Origin: Neptunomonas qingdaonensis
GTDB taxonomy: Bacteria; Pseudomonadota; Gammaproteobacteria; Pseudomonadales; Balneatricaceae
DNA length: 64,000 nucleotides
Assembly: GCF_900113275.1 (NCBI RefSeq)
Contig: NZ_FOOU01000005.1
Location: forward strand, 186,001-250,000
Reading direction: 5' to 3'
Shown piece by piece: positions 17,816-26,428 of the stretch (position 1 is the first letter of the stretch; every line of letters begins with the position of its first letter). The position numbers and the translations under genes are program-made. The notes below the pieces were generated by a model. The model was not told the DNA's origin. It worked only from the letters and a program-made list of their open reading frames with translations, and made no database searches.

Positions 17816-18994
17816 TCACCCTAAAGGTTGTAGCACACTGCGCAAACGTTGGGTTAGGTGTTTTGGGTAGGCATTAGTCACAGACACCGAGTCACATTGT
17901 TGAAAATGACAGAATTGTCTGATGGCATCGACAAAGGCAGTAAGGACTGAATCTTCGTTAAAATCGTGATGTTCCAGATAGAGTGATTTGATCTCTAAAT
18001 GGCTGTTTTTTCGATGCGCTTTACAATCCATCCGGCCAATAAATTCAGCGCGGTAAAGTAACGGTAAGCAAAAGTAGCCATACTGGCGTTTGGCTGCGGG
18101 GACATAACATTCAATCTGATAATCATATTGAAACAGCGTTTTGAGGCGTTCGCGCTGAATAACACAGTTGTCGAATGGCGAAAGAATCAACAGACGGTTG
18201 TTTAACCGAGGCAATGGGCGTTCAAGCACACCCGTTTCCAATATAAAAACTTCGCCACTGTTCACTTCCACTTGCTCTAAAGTACGTTGTGCCAACCTTT
18301 CGTTGACCAAGGCTTTTACTGCTTTGCGCAGTTCAGCGTTGCGGCGCAGGTAGGTCAGCCCTTTGAGTGAAACAACCCCATGGCAACGCAACTGTTGATC
18401 AACGATGTGGGCTGCAAACTCTTGCATGCCGGGCATGTGTAAATTGACGTGAGATGGCAGTACCCGTTCGGTTAGATCATATGTTTTTTGGAAACCCGCG
18501 CGGTCGCTGACCATCAGGTCGCCTTGCATATACAGCTGCTCGAGTGCCTTCTTGGCAGGTTTCCAGTCCCACCAGCCAGCACGCTTTGTTGTGTTAGTTT
18601 CTAACTCACGGGAACGAAGCGGCCCATCTGAACGTATACGCGCCAACAACTCATTCATGAGCTTCTCATCACGGGTTTTATACCAATGGATTTGGCCGCT
18701 TTTAATAGCATGTTTGTAGGGTAAGGAGAAACGAAAGTCGGCGATGGGTAAAAAAGCGGCCGCGTGTGACCAGTACTCAAAAATGTCTCTTTCGAGCAGC
18801 AGTTGATGGGTCATGGCGGGCTCGAACCCAGGTACTCTGGAGTACAGAACATGATGGTGTGCTCGTTCCACCACCGATATAGTATCAATCTGTACATAAC
18901 CCAGGTGGTTAATCGCGTTACGCGCGCCCGCCAAACCACGCCCAAAGGGCTGAGCCTGCAGCAAGCCTTGTGCAGCCAATGCAAGGCGGCGCAA
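17816..18994 (-). CDS. ycaQ: YcaQ-type DNA glycosylase (AlkX/AlkZ family, winged helix)
   Basis: A 392-residue winged-helix protein of the former DUF1006. The family catalytic segment reads GYVQIDTISVVERAHHHVLYSR: the QxD form (QID) seen in E. coli YcaQ/AlkX, which unhooks interstrand crosslinks, rather than the QxQ of Streptomyces AlkZ. EYWSHAAAFLPIADFRF and SPFDNCVIQRERLKTLF are also family-typical. The first usable start codon is TTG 18992-18994, 12 bp after the preceding gene's stop. The N-terminal LALAAQGLL helix is present, so the protein is nearly full length. Expected role: base excision of bulky alkyl lesions and crosslinks. Coupling to the 114-aa gene upstream is implied by spacing. 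Confidence 0.85.
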   Translation of the reverse strand: MRRLALAAQGLLQAQPFGRGLAGARNAINHLGYVQIDTISVVERAHHHVLYSRVPGFEPAMTHQLLLERDIFEYWSHAAAFLPIADFRFSLPYKHAIKSGQIHWYKTRDEKLMNELLARIRSDGPLRSRELETNTTKRAGWWDWKPAKKALEQLYMQGDLMVSDRAGFQKTYDLTERVLPSHVNLHMPGMQEFAAHIVDQQLRCHGVVSLKGLTYLRRNAELRKAVKALVNERLAQRTLEQVEVNSGEVFILETGVLERPLPRLNNRLLILSPFDNCVIQRERLKTLFQYDYQIECYVPAAKRQYGYFCLPLLYRAEFIGRMDCKAHRKNSHLEIKSLYLEHHDFNEDSVLTAFVDAIRQFCHFQQCDSVSVTNAYPKHLTQRLRSVLQPLG

Positions 18995-19005
18995 ATTATT
19001 ATTAA

Positions 19006-19350
19006 TTAACTTTTTGCTCCGAACTCATTAATGTTTAATGAAAAGCCATTATTGTCGGTAGCGATTAGCCCTACACCTTGCGAATATTTATAACTCACAT
19101 TGTCCAGATTAACTTCCTGATCAATAACATTCGTGATGTAACCGCTCTCCGATATGTCAATTATAGTGATACGTTTTTCTGGTTTGCGTACAAACTCTGT
19201 CGTCTTTTGATCATATACAAATACAAACCCTTCGAGACGACAGACAGAACCTTCTGCCACCTGCACCTCACCCAAAAAATGACGCCTGGTCGAATTTTCG
19301 TAAAGTGCTCTATACATGATATGTATCTTTTCACCCTTTTCGATAATCAT
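19006..19350 (-). CDS. Conserved hypothetical protein (beta-rich, 114 aa)
   Basis: Not recognised as a named family. 114 residues, mostly beta-prone, with no signal or membrane span. Central text reads RHFLGEVQV, then GFVFVYDQKTTEFVRKPEKRITIIDISESGY. Either ATG 19350 or the internal ATG 19317 could start it; the latter gives MYRALYENSTRRH. The stop is 12 bp from the TTG start of the YcaQ-type gene, so the two are probably one transcript. Coding potential is supported by clean spacing and codon use like the neighbours. Function unknown. Confidence 0.55.
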   Translation of the reverse strand: MIIEKGEKIHIMYRALYENSTRRHFLGEVQVAEGSVCRLEGFVFVYDQKTTEFVRKPEKRITIIDISESGYITNVIDQEVNLDNVSYKYSQGVGLIATDNNGFSLNINEFGAKS

Positions 19351-19802
19351 ATTATTCTCTATATGGAGTTAGTGACATAGCGCCCGAATCAGCAGAAGCA
19401 TATGCGGTCGGCTGGATTTGATTTTGTAAAAAATATCATTGTAAGCAAAAACATCTTGCCGGGCATCGTTACGGATTGGTGATGCTTAATCAATTGTAGA
19501 CAACACAATCAACTTACGAAGAAAGTCCATGTACTTTTCGCCGAAGATATCATCATGGTCTTTCATCAGGACTCATTTAGCCTCACATTGAGATAAGCAT
19601 TAAGTCTCACTTTTCAGTGAACAACTTCTGGTGCGTTAAAAGTATTAGCCAAAAGTGTTGTTATCAAGGCGCTTACCAGCCAACAATGATTCTCAAGTAT
19701 TGGCAGATCTGTAAAACGTATTACAATTATTGCTTCGTTGGAGAGGGGAACGCTAGCCTAGCAGAGCTGCTATTTAACCAACTCCCTAACCAATTCCCAT
19801 AA
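19351..19802. other. Intergenic region, no gene recognised
   Basis: About 450 bp between the 114-aa gene and a terminator. One 61-codon open frame at 19617-19802 has no ribosome-binding site or recognisable protein. Nothing else is supported here. Confidence 0.5.
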
Positions 19803-19826
19803 CAAAAAAAACAGCCTTTCGGCTGC
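19803..19826 (-). terminator. Rho-independent terminator of the FrnE/DsbA gene
   Basis: On the minus strand GCAGCC-GAAA-GGCTGT is followed by a run of seven or more T. It lies about 80 bp past the stop of the 19905-20561 gene. Confidence 0.85.
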
Positions 19827-19904
19827 TCTCATCTTTCTACTTAATTGAGCGAAAAGAAGACTAGTATCTCAATGATTAAACCAACCACGCCAGGAAATGA
19901 GTGG

Positions 19905-20561
19905 CTACTGGCTTGCTAACTTTCGCAGCACATCTTTGTAGGTGCCCTGCGGGTGCGCACCGGTCATCGCGCTGCTGCGGTTGAAGATCACTGTTGGCAC
20001 CCCGGTAATCCCCTGTTGCTGCCACTGAACCTCTTGGTTCAATACGCGGCGACGACGCCCGGCATCATCCAAGGCTAACGCCGCAGCTGCGGGATCCAGG
20101 CCGACACTCTGAGCCTCTGCCAGCAAGACGGCGCGATCTGATACATCCTTATGCTCCGAAAAGAAGGCGGCAAACAAACGCTGTTTTAGCTGATGCTGCA
20201 AGCCCTCTTCATGGGCAAAATCCAGCAACAGATGCGCATCACGGGTGTTAACGATCTTCATCTCTTCAAAATAATCAAAGGTAAACCCATACTCAGCACC
20301 CAGGGCACTGATGTTAGCGCGGGCTTTGTCACTGTCGTCGCGCTTGGCACCGTATTTGCGCAACACATGGGCGCGCAGGTTCTCGCCTTGCCCGGACATA
20401 TCGGGGTTCAGTTCAAACGGCTGCCACTCAATTTCTACCCTATCTTGCAGCCCCAGTTCATTGATGGCGGCCTCCAGGCGTTTATAGCCAACGATGCACC
20501 ATGGACAGACAACATCGGATACAATATCTACCTTAATCTTGTCGCTCTTCTTATCGTTCAC
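19905..20561 (-). CDS. DsbA-family (FrnE-like) oxidoreductase
   Basis: A 218-residue cytosolic thioredoxin-fold protein with an inserted helical domain. The active site CPWC is in VVCPWCIVGYKRLE near residue 19. The cis-Pro region is ITGVPTVIFN (about 178-187). There is no signal peptide. FrnE-like proteins act as 2-hydroxychromene-carboxylate isomerase relatives or disulfide isomerases in oxidative stress. A TetR-type operator, TGAACGATCGCTCA, lies 80 bp upstream of the start and matches those before the GST operon. It is therefore probably part of the same thiol/electrophile response. Confidence 0.88.
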   Translation of the reverse strand: MNDKKSDKIKVDIVSDVVCPWCIVGYKRLEAAINELGLQDRVEIEWQPFELNPDMSGQGENLRAHVLRKYGAKRDDSDKARANISALGAEYGFTFDYFEEMKIVNTRDAHLLLDFAHEEGLQHQLKQRLFAAFFSEHKDVSDRAVLLAEAQSVGLDPAAAALALDDAGRRRRVLNQEVQWQQQGITGVPTVIFNRSSAMTGAHPQGTYKDVLRKLASQ

Positions 20562-20640
20562 GGTGTTGCTCCTCGTAACAGCTTACTGAACTTTGCTCGG
20601 TTCGCATCAGCGCTTACCCTGGTCACACTATAAACAATAA

Positions 20641-20676
20641 TGAACGATCGCTCAACTTTATCTGAACGAATCTGCA
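20641..20676 (-). promoter_or_regulatory. TetR-type operator upstream of frnE-like gene
   Basis: TGAACGATCGCTCA (20641-20654) matches the 23183 and 24075 boxes at 13-14 of 14 positions. A degraded second copy, TGAACGAATCTGCA, follows 22 bp later (20663-20676). This is the same tandem layout as at the other two loci. Confidence 0.75.
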
Positions 20677-20835
20677 AGCGGCTCTGTGTGTCAGTGGCAG
20701 TAGGCGCCAGGCGAGGAAGTACAAACAAGCCAGAGAAGGATTCGGCAGCACATCTGCTAGTAGTAAAAACAAGATAGGTGAGAAATATCGTTAGCTTTCA
20801 TTGGGAGCCAACGTATTAGATTAATTAGAATTGTA

Positions 20836-21420
20836 TTAGTGCAGCTCTTTAAATATATCGTCAATGAACTTTTCTACTGCATTAATATCATTGGTTACTT
20901 GGGCATAAGTTCTTAAGCCTATGAGCTGAACCTGGAAGTAACGCGCTAATTCAGCCGGACTCTTCTGTGTGCTGACTTCACCATTATTGATGGCTTGTTG
21001 GAAAATGTTAGCAAAAGACGCCTCTATAGTTTGTAAAATGCCCTTTGCCTGAGCAAGTAAATCCGGGCTATCGTTTTGCGTTAGTTCAGCGACACTTTTA
21101 ACAATCATACACATGCCACTTGGCGCAGTGCCTTTATTACAAATAGTCACATTACGCAGGAATCGTTTCAATCCTCCAAGTGCGGTTGTTTCTTGCGCCA
21201 TACTGTCGGCAAGATTCTCAGCACTTGTCTCGGCATAACGATTTAACGCTTCTTTAAACAAATTATCTTTACTACCAAAAGCCGCATAAATACTGCCGGG
21301 ACGCATATCAACCACATCTTGTAGATTTCTCATTGAGGTTGCGTGATATCCCTTTTCCCAATAAAGATTCTTTGCTTTTTCGATCACTTCATCGCGATTA
21401 AACTTTGCTTGTTTACTCAT
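20836..21420 (-). CDS. TetR/AcrR family repressor
   Basis: 194 residues from MSKQAKFNRDEVIEKAK. N-terminal HTH: YWEKGYHATSMRNLQ...MRPGSIYAAFGSKDNLFKEAL, a canonical TetR DNA-binding domain close to the NemR/AcuR-like branch. The ligand domain carries Cys residues (TICNKG, GMCMIV) that could sense electrophiles, as in NemR; this is inference. ATG 21420 is preferred over an upstream frame to 21483 because the HTH begins immediately. It is the third gene after gst and yghU on the minus strand, 109 bp beyond yghU with a terminator hairpin between. The operators before gst, frnE and the membrane protein gene are its likely sites. Confidence 0.9.
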   Translation of the reverse strand: MSKQAKFNRDEVIEKAKNLYWEKGYHATSMRNLQDVVDMRPGSIYAAFGSKDNLFKEALNRYAETSAENLADSMAQETTALGGLKRFLRNVTICNKGTAPSGMCMIVKSVAELTQNDSPDLLAQAKGILQTIEASFANIFQQAINNGEVSTQKSPAELARYFQVQLIGLRTYAQVTNDINAVEKFIDDIFKELH

Positions 21421-21470
21421 GATTATTGCCTTAAAAACTGTTGCCTTAACCTTTTTCTTAAAAGAACAAA

Positions 21471-21498
21471 AACCTGGTAACAATGACGTTACTAGGTT
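21471..21498 (-). terminator. Terminator between yghU and tetR
   Basis: AACCTAGTAAC / GTTACCAGGTT form an 11-bp stem with one mismatch and a 6-nt loop on the minus strand, followed by TTTG. It would limit read-through from gst-yghU into tetR. Confidence 0.7.
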
Positions 21499-21529
21499 TT
21501 TAATTGCCGCTTATCCTGAACCGAAAAAG

Positions 21530-22393
21530 TTATTCTGGCTTTAGCGCCAGTACTTTATCGATATCTTCAGCGCAATGGCGATTTTCGAGTTGTTCCCACT
21601 CATCCCCCCAATCCCGGTTGATAATACGACCTCGCTGGACTGCTGGACGCGCTAACATGGCTTTCGCCCAACGTTGAATATGTGTGTAATCTTCCACCTG
21701 AAGAAATTCTTTCGCATCGTAAAGATTACCCAGAATTAAGTTGCCGTACCAAGGCCAGGTTGCGATGTCCGCAATACTGAGTTCATCCCCTGCGATAAAT
21801 TCATTTTTCGCCAGTTGCTTATCTAATACATCTAACTGGCGCTTAGTTTCCATCGTAAAACGATTAATTGAATATTCAAATTTCTCTGGCGCGTAAGAAT
21901 AGAAATGACCGAAACCACCGCCTAAATAGGGAGCAGAACCGTGTAACCAGAATAGCCAGTTGAAGACTTGAGTACGTTTAATGCCTTTTTCAGGAAGAAA
22001 TGCAGCAAATTTTTCAGCAAGATAAACTAAAATTGAAGCCGATTCAAAAATAGGTTCAGCATTCTGGCTGGAGTAATCAACTAAAGCTGGAATTTTAGAG
22101 TTAGGGTTAATATCCACAAAGCCTGATGAAAATTGCTCACCCTCACCTATTTTGATCATGTGGGCATCGTATTCCGCATTCTTACCGAGTGCTAATAACT
22201 CTTCCAACATGATGGTGATTTTTTGGCCATTAGGCGTGCCCATTGAGTACAATTGCAAAGCATGCTCACCAACAGGTAATGCTTTTTCATAGGTCGCGCC
22301 TGAAACCGGACGGTTAACATTTGCCCATTTACCGCCACTTTCGGCATCATGAGTCCAGACCTTTGGTGGTGTGTATCGGATTTCCACTCTCAT
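21530..22393 (-). CDS. yghU: Glutathione S-transferase, YghU family
   Basis: 287 residues. The N-terminal strand-rich extension (YTPPKVWTHDAESGGKWANVNRP) is characteristic of YghU, a disulfide-bond oxidoreductase of the Nu-class GSTs that binds two glutathiones. LYSMGTPNGQKITIMLEE is the G-site with the catalytic Thr/Asn region, and NSKIPALVD has the cis-Pro. FIAGDELSIADIATWPWYG is the GST C-domain capping motif. ATG 22393 sits 3 nt after AGGA-GTG; a GTG directly upstream is less likely. It lies 28 bp downstream of a second GST, with TetR after it. Role: thiol-disulfide or peroxide metabolism. Confidence 0.93.
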   Translation of the reverse strand: MRVEIRYTPPKVWTHDAESGGKWANVNRPVSGATYEKALPVGEHALQLYSMGTPNGQKITIMLEELLALGKNAEYDAHMIKIGEGEQFSSGFVDINPNSKIPALVDYSSQNAEPIFESASILVYLAEKFAAFLPEKGIKRTQVFNWLFWLHGSAPYLGGGFGHFYSYAPEKFEYSINRFTMETKRQLDVLDKQLAKNEFIAGDELSIADIATWPWYGNLILGNLYDAKEFLQVEDYTHIQRWAKAMLARPAVQRGRIINRDWGDEWEQLENRHCAEDIDKVLALKPE

Positions 22394-22420
22394 CACTCCT
22401 AAGCTTATGCTGTAAGCCTA

Positions 22421-23101
22421 TTAGGCTTTTTTATCAAAGTTTTGCGGGTAGAGTGCGCGTGCTGCCTCTTCGTCAAAGTCTGTCTTAAATTCAATGTCTT
22501 TATCGATGTTTCGTGCTCTTTCTACGGCAGGACGAGCATTGACGCTGGCAAACCAACGTTTTAAGTTCGGATAGTTTTCTAAACCTTCCCCGCCTAACAC
22601 TGGCATTGCTTTATCAATCCAACCCCATGCTGAAATATCTGCAATTGAATATTCATCACCCACTATATAGTCACGTCCTTCCATGTGTGTTTCCAGCACT
22701 TCATAATGACGTTCAGCTTCACGCAGGTAGCGATTGATCGCATAAGGCACTTGCTCTGGTGCTTTATGTCTGAAGTGAACAGATTGACCTGAAAACGGAC
22801 CTAAACCTGTTGCTAAAAACATCAACCACGACATCATTTCACTACGATCTTCTGCTTTACCCGCTAATAGTCCTGTTTTTTCAGATAGGTACATTAAAAT
22901 AGCAGTCGAATCAAAGACACGTTTGCCGTCGTCTTCAATTGCCGGTGTTTTACCATTTGGGTTAATTGCACGGTATTCCGGTGTATGTTGTTCACCTTTC
23001 ATCGTATCTACCGGGATCAATTCGTAAGGCAAACCTGCCTCTTCAAGGTAAAGAGCAACTTTCATGGGGTTTGGCGTTTGATGAAAATATAACTTAAGCA
23101 T
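22421..23101 (-). CDS. Glutathione S-transferase family protein
   Basis: 226 residues with a thioredoxin-like N domain (LYFHQTPNPMKVALYLEEAGLPYE; NPNGKTPAIEDDGKRVFDSTAIL with cis-Pro and the glutathione gamma-Glu contact DST) and an all-helical C domain (YIVGDEYSIADISAWGWID). The FHQTPNP loop replaces the usual catalytic Tyr/Ser position, as in YfcG/YghU-like beta/Nu classes. It is the first gene of gst-yghU-tetR, with two TetR boxes at 23183-23219 and start ATG 23101. It should be induced when the repressor senses its ligand, presumably an electrophile or disulfide. Confidence 0.88.
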   Translation of the reverse strand: MLKLYFHQTPNPMKVALYLEEAGLPYELIPVDTMKGEQHTPEYRAINPNGKTPAIEDDGKRVFDSTAILMYLSEKTGLLAGKAEDRSEMMSWLMFLATGLGPFSGQSVHFRHKAPEQVPYAINRYLREAERHYEVLETHMEGRDYIVGDEYSIADISAWGWIDKAMPVLGGEGLENYPNLKRWFASVNARPAVERARNIDKDIEFKTDFDEEAARALYPQNFDKKA

Positions 23102-23182
23102 ATTGCTATCCTATTAGAGTCAGTGATGTTTTATTCGATAAGAACGGTAGTTCCTTAAAGTTGAAACTACTGTAAACAAAAC

Positions 23183-23219
23183 TGAACGATCGTTCAATAT
23201 GTTTTTGACCGATCGTTCA
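23183..23219 (-). promoter_or_regulatory. Tandem TetR operators of the gst-yghU-tetR operon
   Basis: 23183-23196 TGAACGATCGTTCA is a perfect 14-bp palindrome; 23206-23219 TGACCGATCGTTCA is the same with one change. The 23-bp interval (about two helical turns) suggests cooperative binding. They start 82 bp upstream of the gst start codon. Confidence 0.82.
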
Positions 23220-23376
23220 TATATTTATTAAGACTCTGAATTAAATTCGTTTCTCTTACGTTACTTGTAAGGAAATTTGCTATGGGCAGATCGCAAACTG
23301 GTTTCAGCCCGTCTAAGTGCCTTTCGAGAAATGATGTTTGAAAAGGTGAATCAATCGTTGGCGTTTTTATCAACGA

Positions 23377-23952
23377 TTACTGATCATTGAGCCTATTAAC
23401 CCTTTTCTTGTAGACATACAACGCAGCACTAATTGCGGCAAAAAATACCAAATGCAGCACAAACTTAACATCCAGACTGAAGTTGAAGCCGGGCAACTGG
23501 TTAACCTTAATATGCTGAAAAGAAACCAACTGTACGATCATTGCATTGGCGGGCGGCGCTATGATCGTTGTCAGCCATGAGAAGACTAAAGTAAACAGTG
23601 CAACCAATGCCAATCGCGCAGTGCTCAGAATAACGACACCACTCAAAAAGCCATAAAACACAGATACGGCCAAATGAGCAGTCCAGGCAATGCTCACGGC
23701 CGCTACGCTACTCCAGTTACCAAGTTGCTGATACGCCGCCGCATGCCGACTTGTTAATGTAGCCATTCCAAACAAAGGCTGAATGACTATAAATACAACA
23801 CCCATCACTGCACCGAGAAGACAAGCCATGCATAAAAGTTGCGCTAAAGAACGCTGCAGTGGCTTGTTTAATGAAGTGCTGCCCTCTACTCTGAGGCGTT
23901 GTGTTTTATCTCGTAAAGTCCCTTCAGAAATTGCGTTGCGAATGACGGGCAT
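23377..23952 (-). CDS. Predicted inner-membrane protein (about 4 TM)
   Basis: 191 residues, not assigned to a named family. A charged N-terminus of about 36 residues is followed by hydrophobic spans near 37-60 (LLCMACLLGAVMGVVFIVIQ), 85-108, 112-135 and 163-182. KKRVNRLNDQ is a positively charged cytosolic tail. A tandem TetR operator (24075-24111) lies 123 bp upstream of its start, so it is likely co-regulated with the GST and FrnE genes. It could be a stress-linked membrane component. No transporter signature is seen. Confidence 0.7.
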   Translation of the reverse strand: MPVIRNAISEGTLRDKTQRLRVEGSTSLNKPLQRSLAQLLCMACLLGAVMGVVFIVIQPLFGMATLTSRHAAAYQQLGNWSSVAAVSIAWTAHLAVSVFYGFLSGVVILSTARLALVALFTLVFSWLTTIIAPPANAMIVQLVSFQHIKVNQLPGFNFSLDVKFVLHLVFFAAISAALYVYKKRVNRLNDQ

Positions 23953-24074
23953 AGTTTTTTTCTCTTCCTATTTATCGATGGTTTAATTTCTCTTCAACTA
24001 AAATGACAGGCAACTTACGCATCAGTGATGCGGCAGCGGGGATTTCAGTTAATGGGGAAGACTATAACCATACC

Positions 24075-24111
24075 TGAACGATCGCTCAAGCAATTCTTGA
24101 ACAAATGTTCA
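24075..24111. promoter_or_regulatory. Tandem TetR operators, third copy
   Basis: TGAACGATCGCTCA (24075-24088) and TGAACAAATGTTCA (24098-24111), again 23 bp apart. The site lies between the membrane protein gene (minus) and a plus-strand gene remnant/EgtB, so which direction is controlled is not certain. Confidence 0.75.
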
Positions 24112-24240
24112 GAATTATGTTATGTAATCATTATGGTGAATACCACTAAACACGGTCGTTGCTGCGTTATTTTGCACGCGACTATCAGCGTTATTACGGC
24201 ATTAATTCTGCTTCTATTTGTGAAGCTTTAAGCGATATCA

Positions 24241-24432
24241 ATGCCAGCCGCATCAGCCGATCGGGCAGAGTCTGATTTACCCACCTCTGGTTTTTCGGCC
24301 TATGTCCAGCGATGTGGTGCAATGGGAGTAAAGGTGATAGAACTAAAAGAGTTGAGTAAAGTTATTGGTGAAGCCATTAAGCCCCCAGATCCGGCTTTAG
24401 TTGAAATGATAACCAACCCCGAACTGGTTTAA
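24241..24432 (+). pseudogene. C-terminal remnant of a ThDP-dependent enzyme
   Basis: A 63-residue open frame whose second half, FSAYVQRCGAMGVKVIEL...PPDPALVEMITNPEL, reads like the extreme C-terminus of pyruvate oxidase/acetolactate synthase-type thiamine-diphosphate enzymes. There the pattern is (Ala-Cys-Gly-Ala-x-Gly) followed by an 'ELxxALxxA...PalvEvxtdPE' end. The ~500 upstream residues are absent: the frame opens at a stop at 24229-24231, and no related sequence is visible before it. It ends 4 bp before the EgtB start. Best read as a deletion remnant, though EgtB may use its promoter. Confidence 0.6.
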
Positions 24433-24436
24433 CGCT

Positions 24437-25657
24437 ATGAAATTAATTGAAGAATACCTATCTGTCCGGCGACAATCCGAGGATATCTGTTGTCGACTTG
24501 CCACTGAAGATTTCGTTGTGCAACCAGTACCTGAGGTTAGTCCGCCCAAATGGCATCTGGCGCATATCAGCTGGTTTTTTGAGGAACTTATCCTGTGCAA
24601 AAATCTTCCTGGCTACCAACGCTTTAATCAGCAATACGCAGTTTTATTTAACTCTTACTACAAGGCTGCAGGCGAGCACTGGATTCAAGGAGAGCGAGGG
24701 CAACTTTCCAGACCCAGCGTCGAAGAAGTCTACGCCTATCGAAAATATGTCGATGAGAATATGCTTACTTTTCTGGAAAATCATAAAATTACTGTAGAAA
24801 CCAGAGAGTTATTAATTTTAGGATTGCACCACGAACAGCAACACCAAGAGTTGTTGTTAATGGATATCAAATACATCCTTGGCATGAATCCAATTGAGGT
24901 TAAATATTCTGCTACAGCCTTACCTGAAGCCGATAAGCCGCTAGCAGCGTGGAGCCGTTTTCACGAGGGAACTTATCAAATAGGTCATCAAGGCACTGAG
25001 TTTTCATTTGATAACGAACGACCTAAACACACTGCCTATTTGCATAAGTATGCTATTTCAGAGAGATTGGTGAGCAATGGTGAATACCTGGAGTTCATTA
25101 ACAGTAAAGACTATAACAACCACAAACTATGGCTTAGCCTTGGCTGGGACTGGAAAAATAAACACCAGATCAAGCGCCCCCTGTACTGGCGTGACGATAA
25201 AAAAGAAGGCTTATTAGAATTTACTCTGCACGGCGTACAGCGATTAGATTTGAACAAGCCGGTAGCACATATTAGTTATTTTGAGGCCGATGCTTTTGCA
25301 GCATGGAAAGGTTGTCGATTGCCGACTGAGTTTGAAGCAGAGCAATTTCTGAACAATACTGAAAACATAAATACTGGCAAGCACAGCAGCGCACAATTAT
25401 TTCATGCGAACGACACCAACCAGATCACCGCTCAACTTTGGTTTTGGACAAGCAGCCACTACTCACCTTACCCAGGTTTTCGACCTTTTTCAGGCATGGT
25501 CGAAGAATATAACGGTAAATTTATGTGTCATCAATTCGTTCTCAAAGGCGGGTGTATTGCGACACCACTGAATCATTACCGACATAGTTACCGAAATTTT
25601 TATTTCCCGGAACAACGTTGGATGTTTTCTGGCATAAGACTCACCAAGGATATTTAA
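24437..25657 (+). CDS. egtB: Ergothioneine biosynthesis sulfoxide synthase EgtB-like
   Basis: 406 residues. The N-terminal DinB-like domain has the iron-ligand histidines: KWHLAHISWFFEE (about residue 40) and HHEQQHQELLLMD (about 135-147). The C-terminal formylglycine-generating-enzyme-like domain has AWKGCRLPTEFEAE, WFWTSSHYSPYPGF and LKGGC...HYRHSYRNFY, ending RWMFSGIRLTKD. EgtB joins hercynine to a thiol donor with O2 at a non-haem iron centre. EgtD (histidine trimethylation) usually adjoins it but is absent here. The gene could be unlinked, or this could be a paralogue with another substrate. Start ATG 24437 lacks a clear ribosome-binding site and may be coupled to the preceding remnant. 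Confidence 0.85.
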   Translation: MKLIEEYLSVRRQSEDICCRLATEDFVVQPVPEVSPPKWHLAHISWFFEELILCKNLPGYQRFNQQYAVLFNSYYKAAGEHWIQGERGQLSRPSVEEVYAYRKYVDENMLTFLENHKITVETRELLILGLHHEQQHQELLLMDIKYILGMNPIEVKYSATALPEADKPLAAWSRFHEGTYQIGHQGTEFSFDNERPKHTAYLHKYAISERLVSNGEYLEFINSKDYNNHKLWLSLGWDWKNKHQIKRPLYWRDDKKEGLLEFTLHGVQRLDLNKPVAHISYFEADAFAAWKGCRLPTEFEAEQFLNNTENINTGKHSSAQLFHANDTNQITAQLWFWTSSHYSPYPGFRPFSGMVEEYNGKFMCHQFVLKGGCIATPLNHYRHSYRNFYFPEQRWMFSGIRLTKDI

Positions 25658-25732
25658 TAATATCCCTATGTTCGCTCCAGACTCAGCATAAGGTTGTTAA
25701 ATTCTTGTTTCAATGAAAGAAACATCTCGTCA

Positions 25733-26428
25733 TTAATTATCAGCCAATATACTAAATGCTTCAGCTATTGGCTGGTAACTACTGGGCTTATCAATCTGCT
25801 GAGCGATTAAATCGACAGGTATTCTCGGTTTTAACAGATCGTCAAACATGGCAGGATTGGTCATGCACTCGTCTAGCCAGGCATTTATTATTTCAGGCTC
25901 TGGTGGTAGTAAAAGTGGCGAGGCTTTAGTGTGAATCTTGCTCAGCTTTGGATGCGGTGGCAATGTAATGACCGAGCAAGACAAAGCTATCTTGCCTGTT
26001 TGCCGGTTCTTCCACTCCCGACATAAACCGCCCAGCAGCAAACCACCGTCTTTAGCTATCAGGTCATGATAGTGCATGGGTTTACCATTGACGTATTCGG
26101 TTTCACCAAACCCTTTTGCGGGTATTACGCAGCGGCTGTGCCGATAAGCTTGATAACCGGCAGAGCCTTTAACGTTGAGTTTGTCGTAACGGGTGTTAAA
26201 CGAGGTATATCTTGATGGTTTAAAGCCTGTAGCAGATGGCTCTAGCAGTAACCACCAGATTGCGTTGTCCATTCGACGCACGCCCTGCTTTTGGCGGACG
26301 ATACTGACGTTTTGTGTGGCACGGATAAAGTGACTGTAGATGGGTGTATCTGCGAACAGCTGGATCTGCAGGTCTTCATGCAGCGCGACAACAACTTGTT
26401 CGTCACCGATATTTAATCTACCGCACAT
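25733..26428 (-). CDS. SOS response-associated peptidase (SRAP/YedK, HMCES family)
   Basis: A 231-residue single SRAP domain. It begins MCGR, where Cys2 becomes the N-terminal nucleophile that crosslinks to abasic sites in single-stranded DNA. WWLLLEP, FNTRYDKL, RCVIPAKGFGETEYVNGKPMHY (containing the conserved Glu and Arg) and LKPRIPVDLI are present, as in YedK. The catalytic His expected near the C-terminal third may be the one in LPPHPKLSKIHTKASP. The protein shields abasic sites at replication forks. It is isolated and convergent with egtB; no LexA box was recognised upstream. Confidence 0.9.
   Translation of the reverse strand: MCGRLNIGDEQVVVALHEDLQIQLFADTPIYSHFIRATQNVSIVRQKQGVRRMDNAIWWLLLEPSATGFKPSRYTSFNTRYDKLNVKGSAGYQAYRHSRCVIPAKGFGETEYVNGKPMHYHDLIAKDGGLLLGGLCREWKNRQTGKIALSCSVITLPPHPKLSKIHTKASPLLLPPEPEIINAWLDECMTNPAMFDDLLKPRIPVDLIAQQIDKPSSYQPIAEAFSILADN

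Noticed and set aside
19617-19802. 61-codon open frame in an intergenic region
   Set aside because: No ribosome-binding site, no homology recognised, ends at the terminator; not supported.
24025-24231. 68-codon frame upstream of the ThDP remnant
   Set aside because: It runs over the TetR operators and the promoter region of the membrane protein gene, with no protein-like composition.
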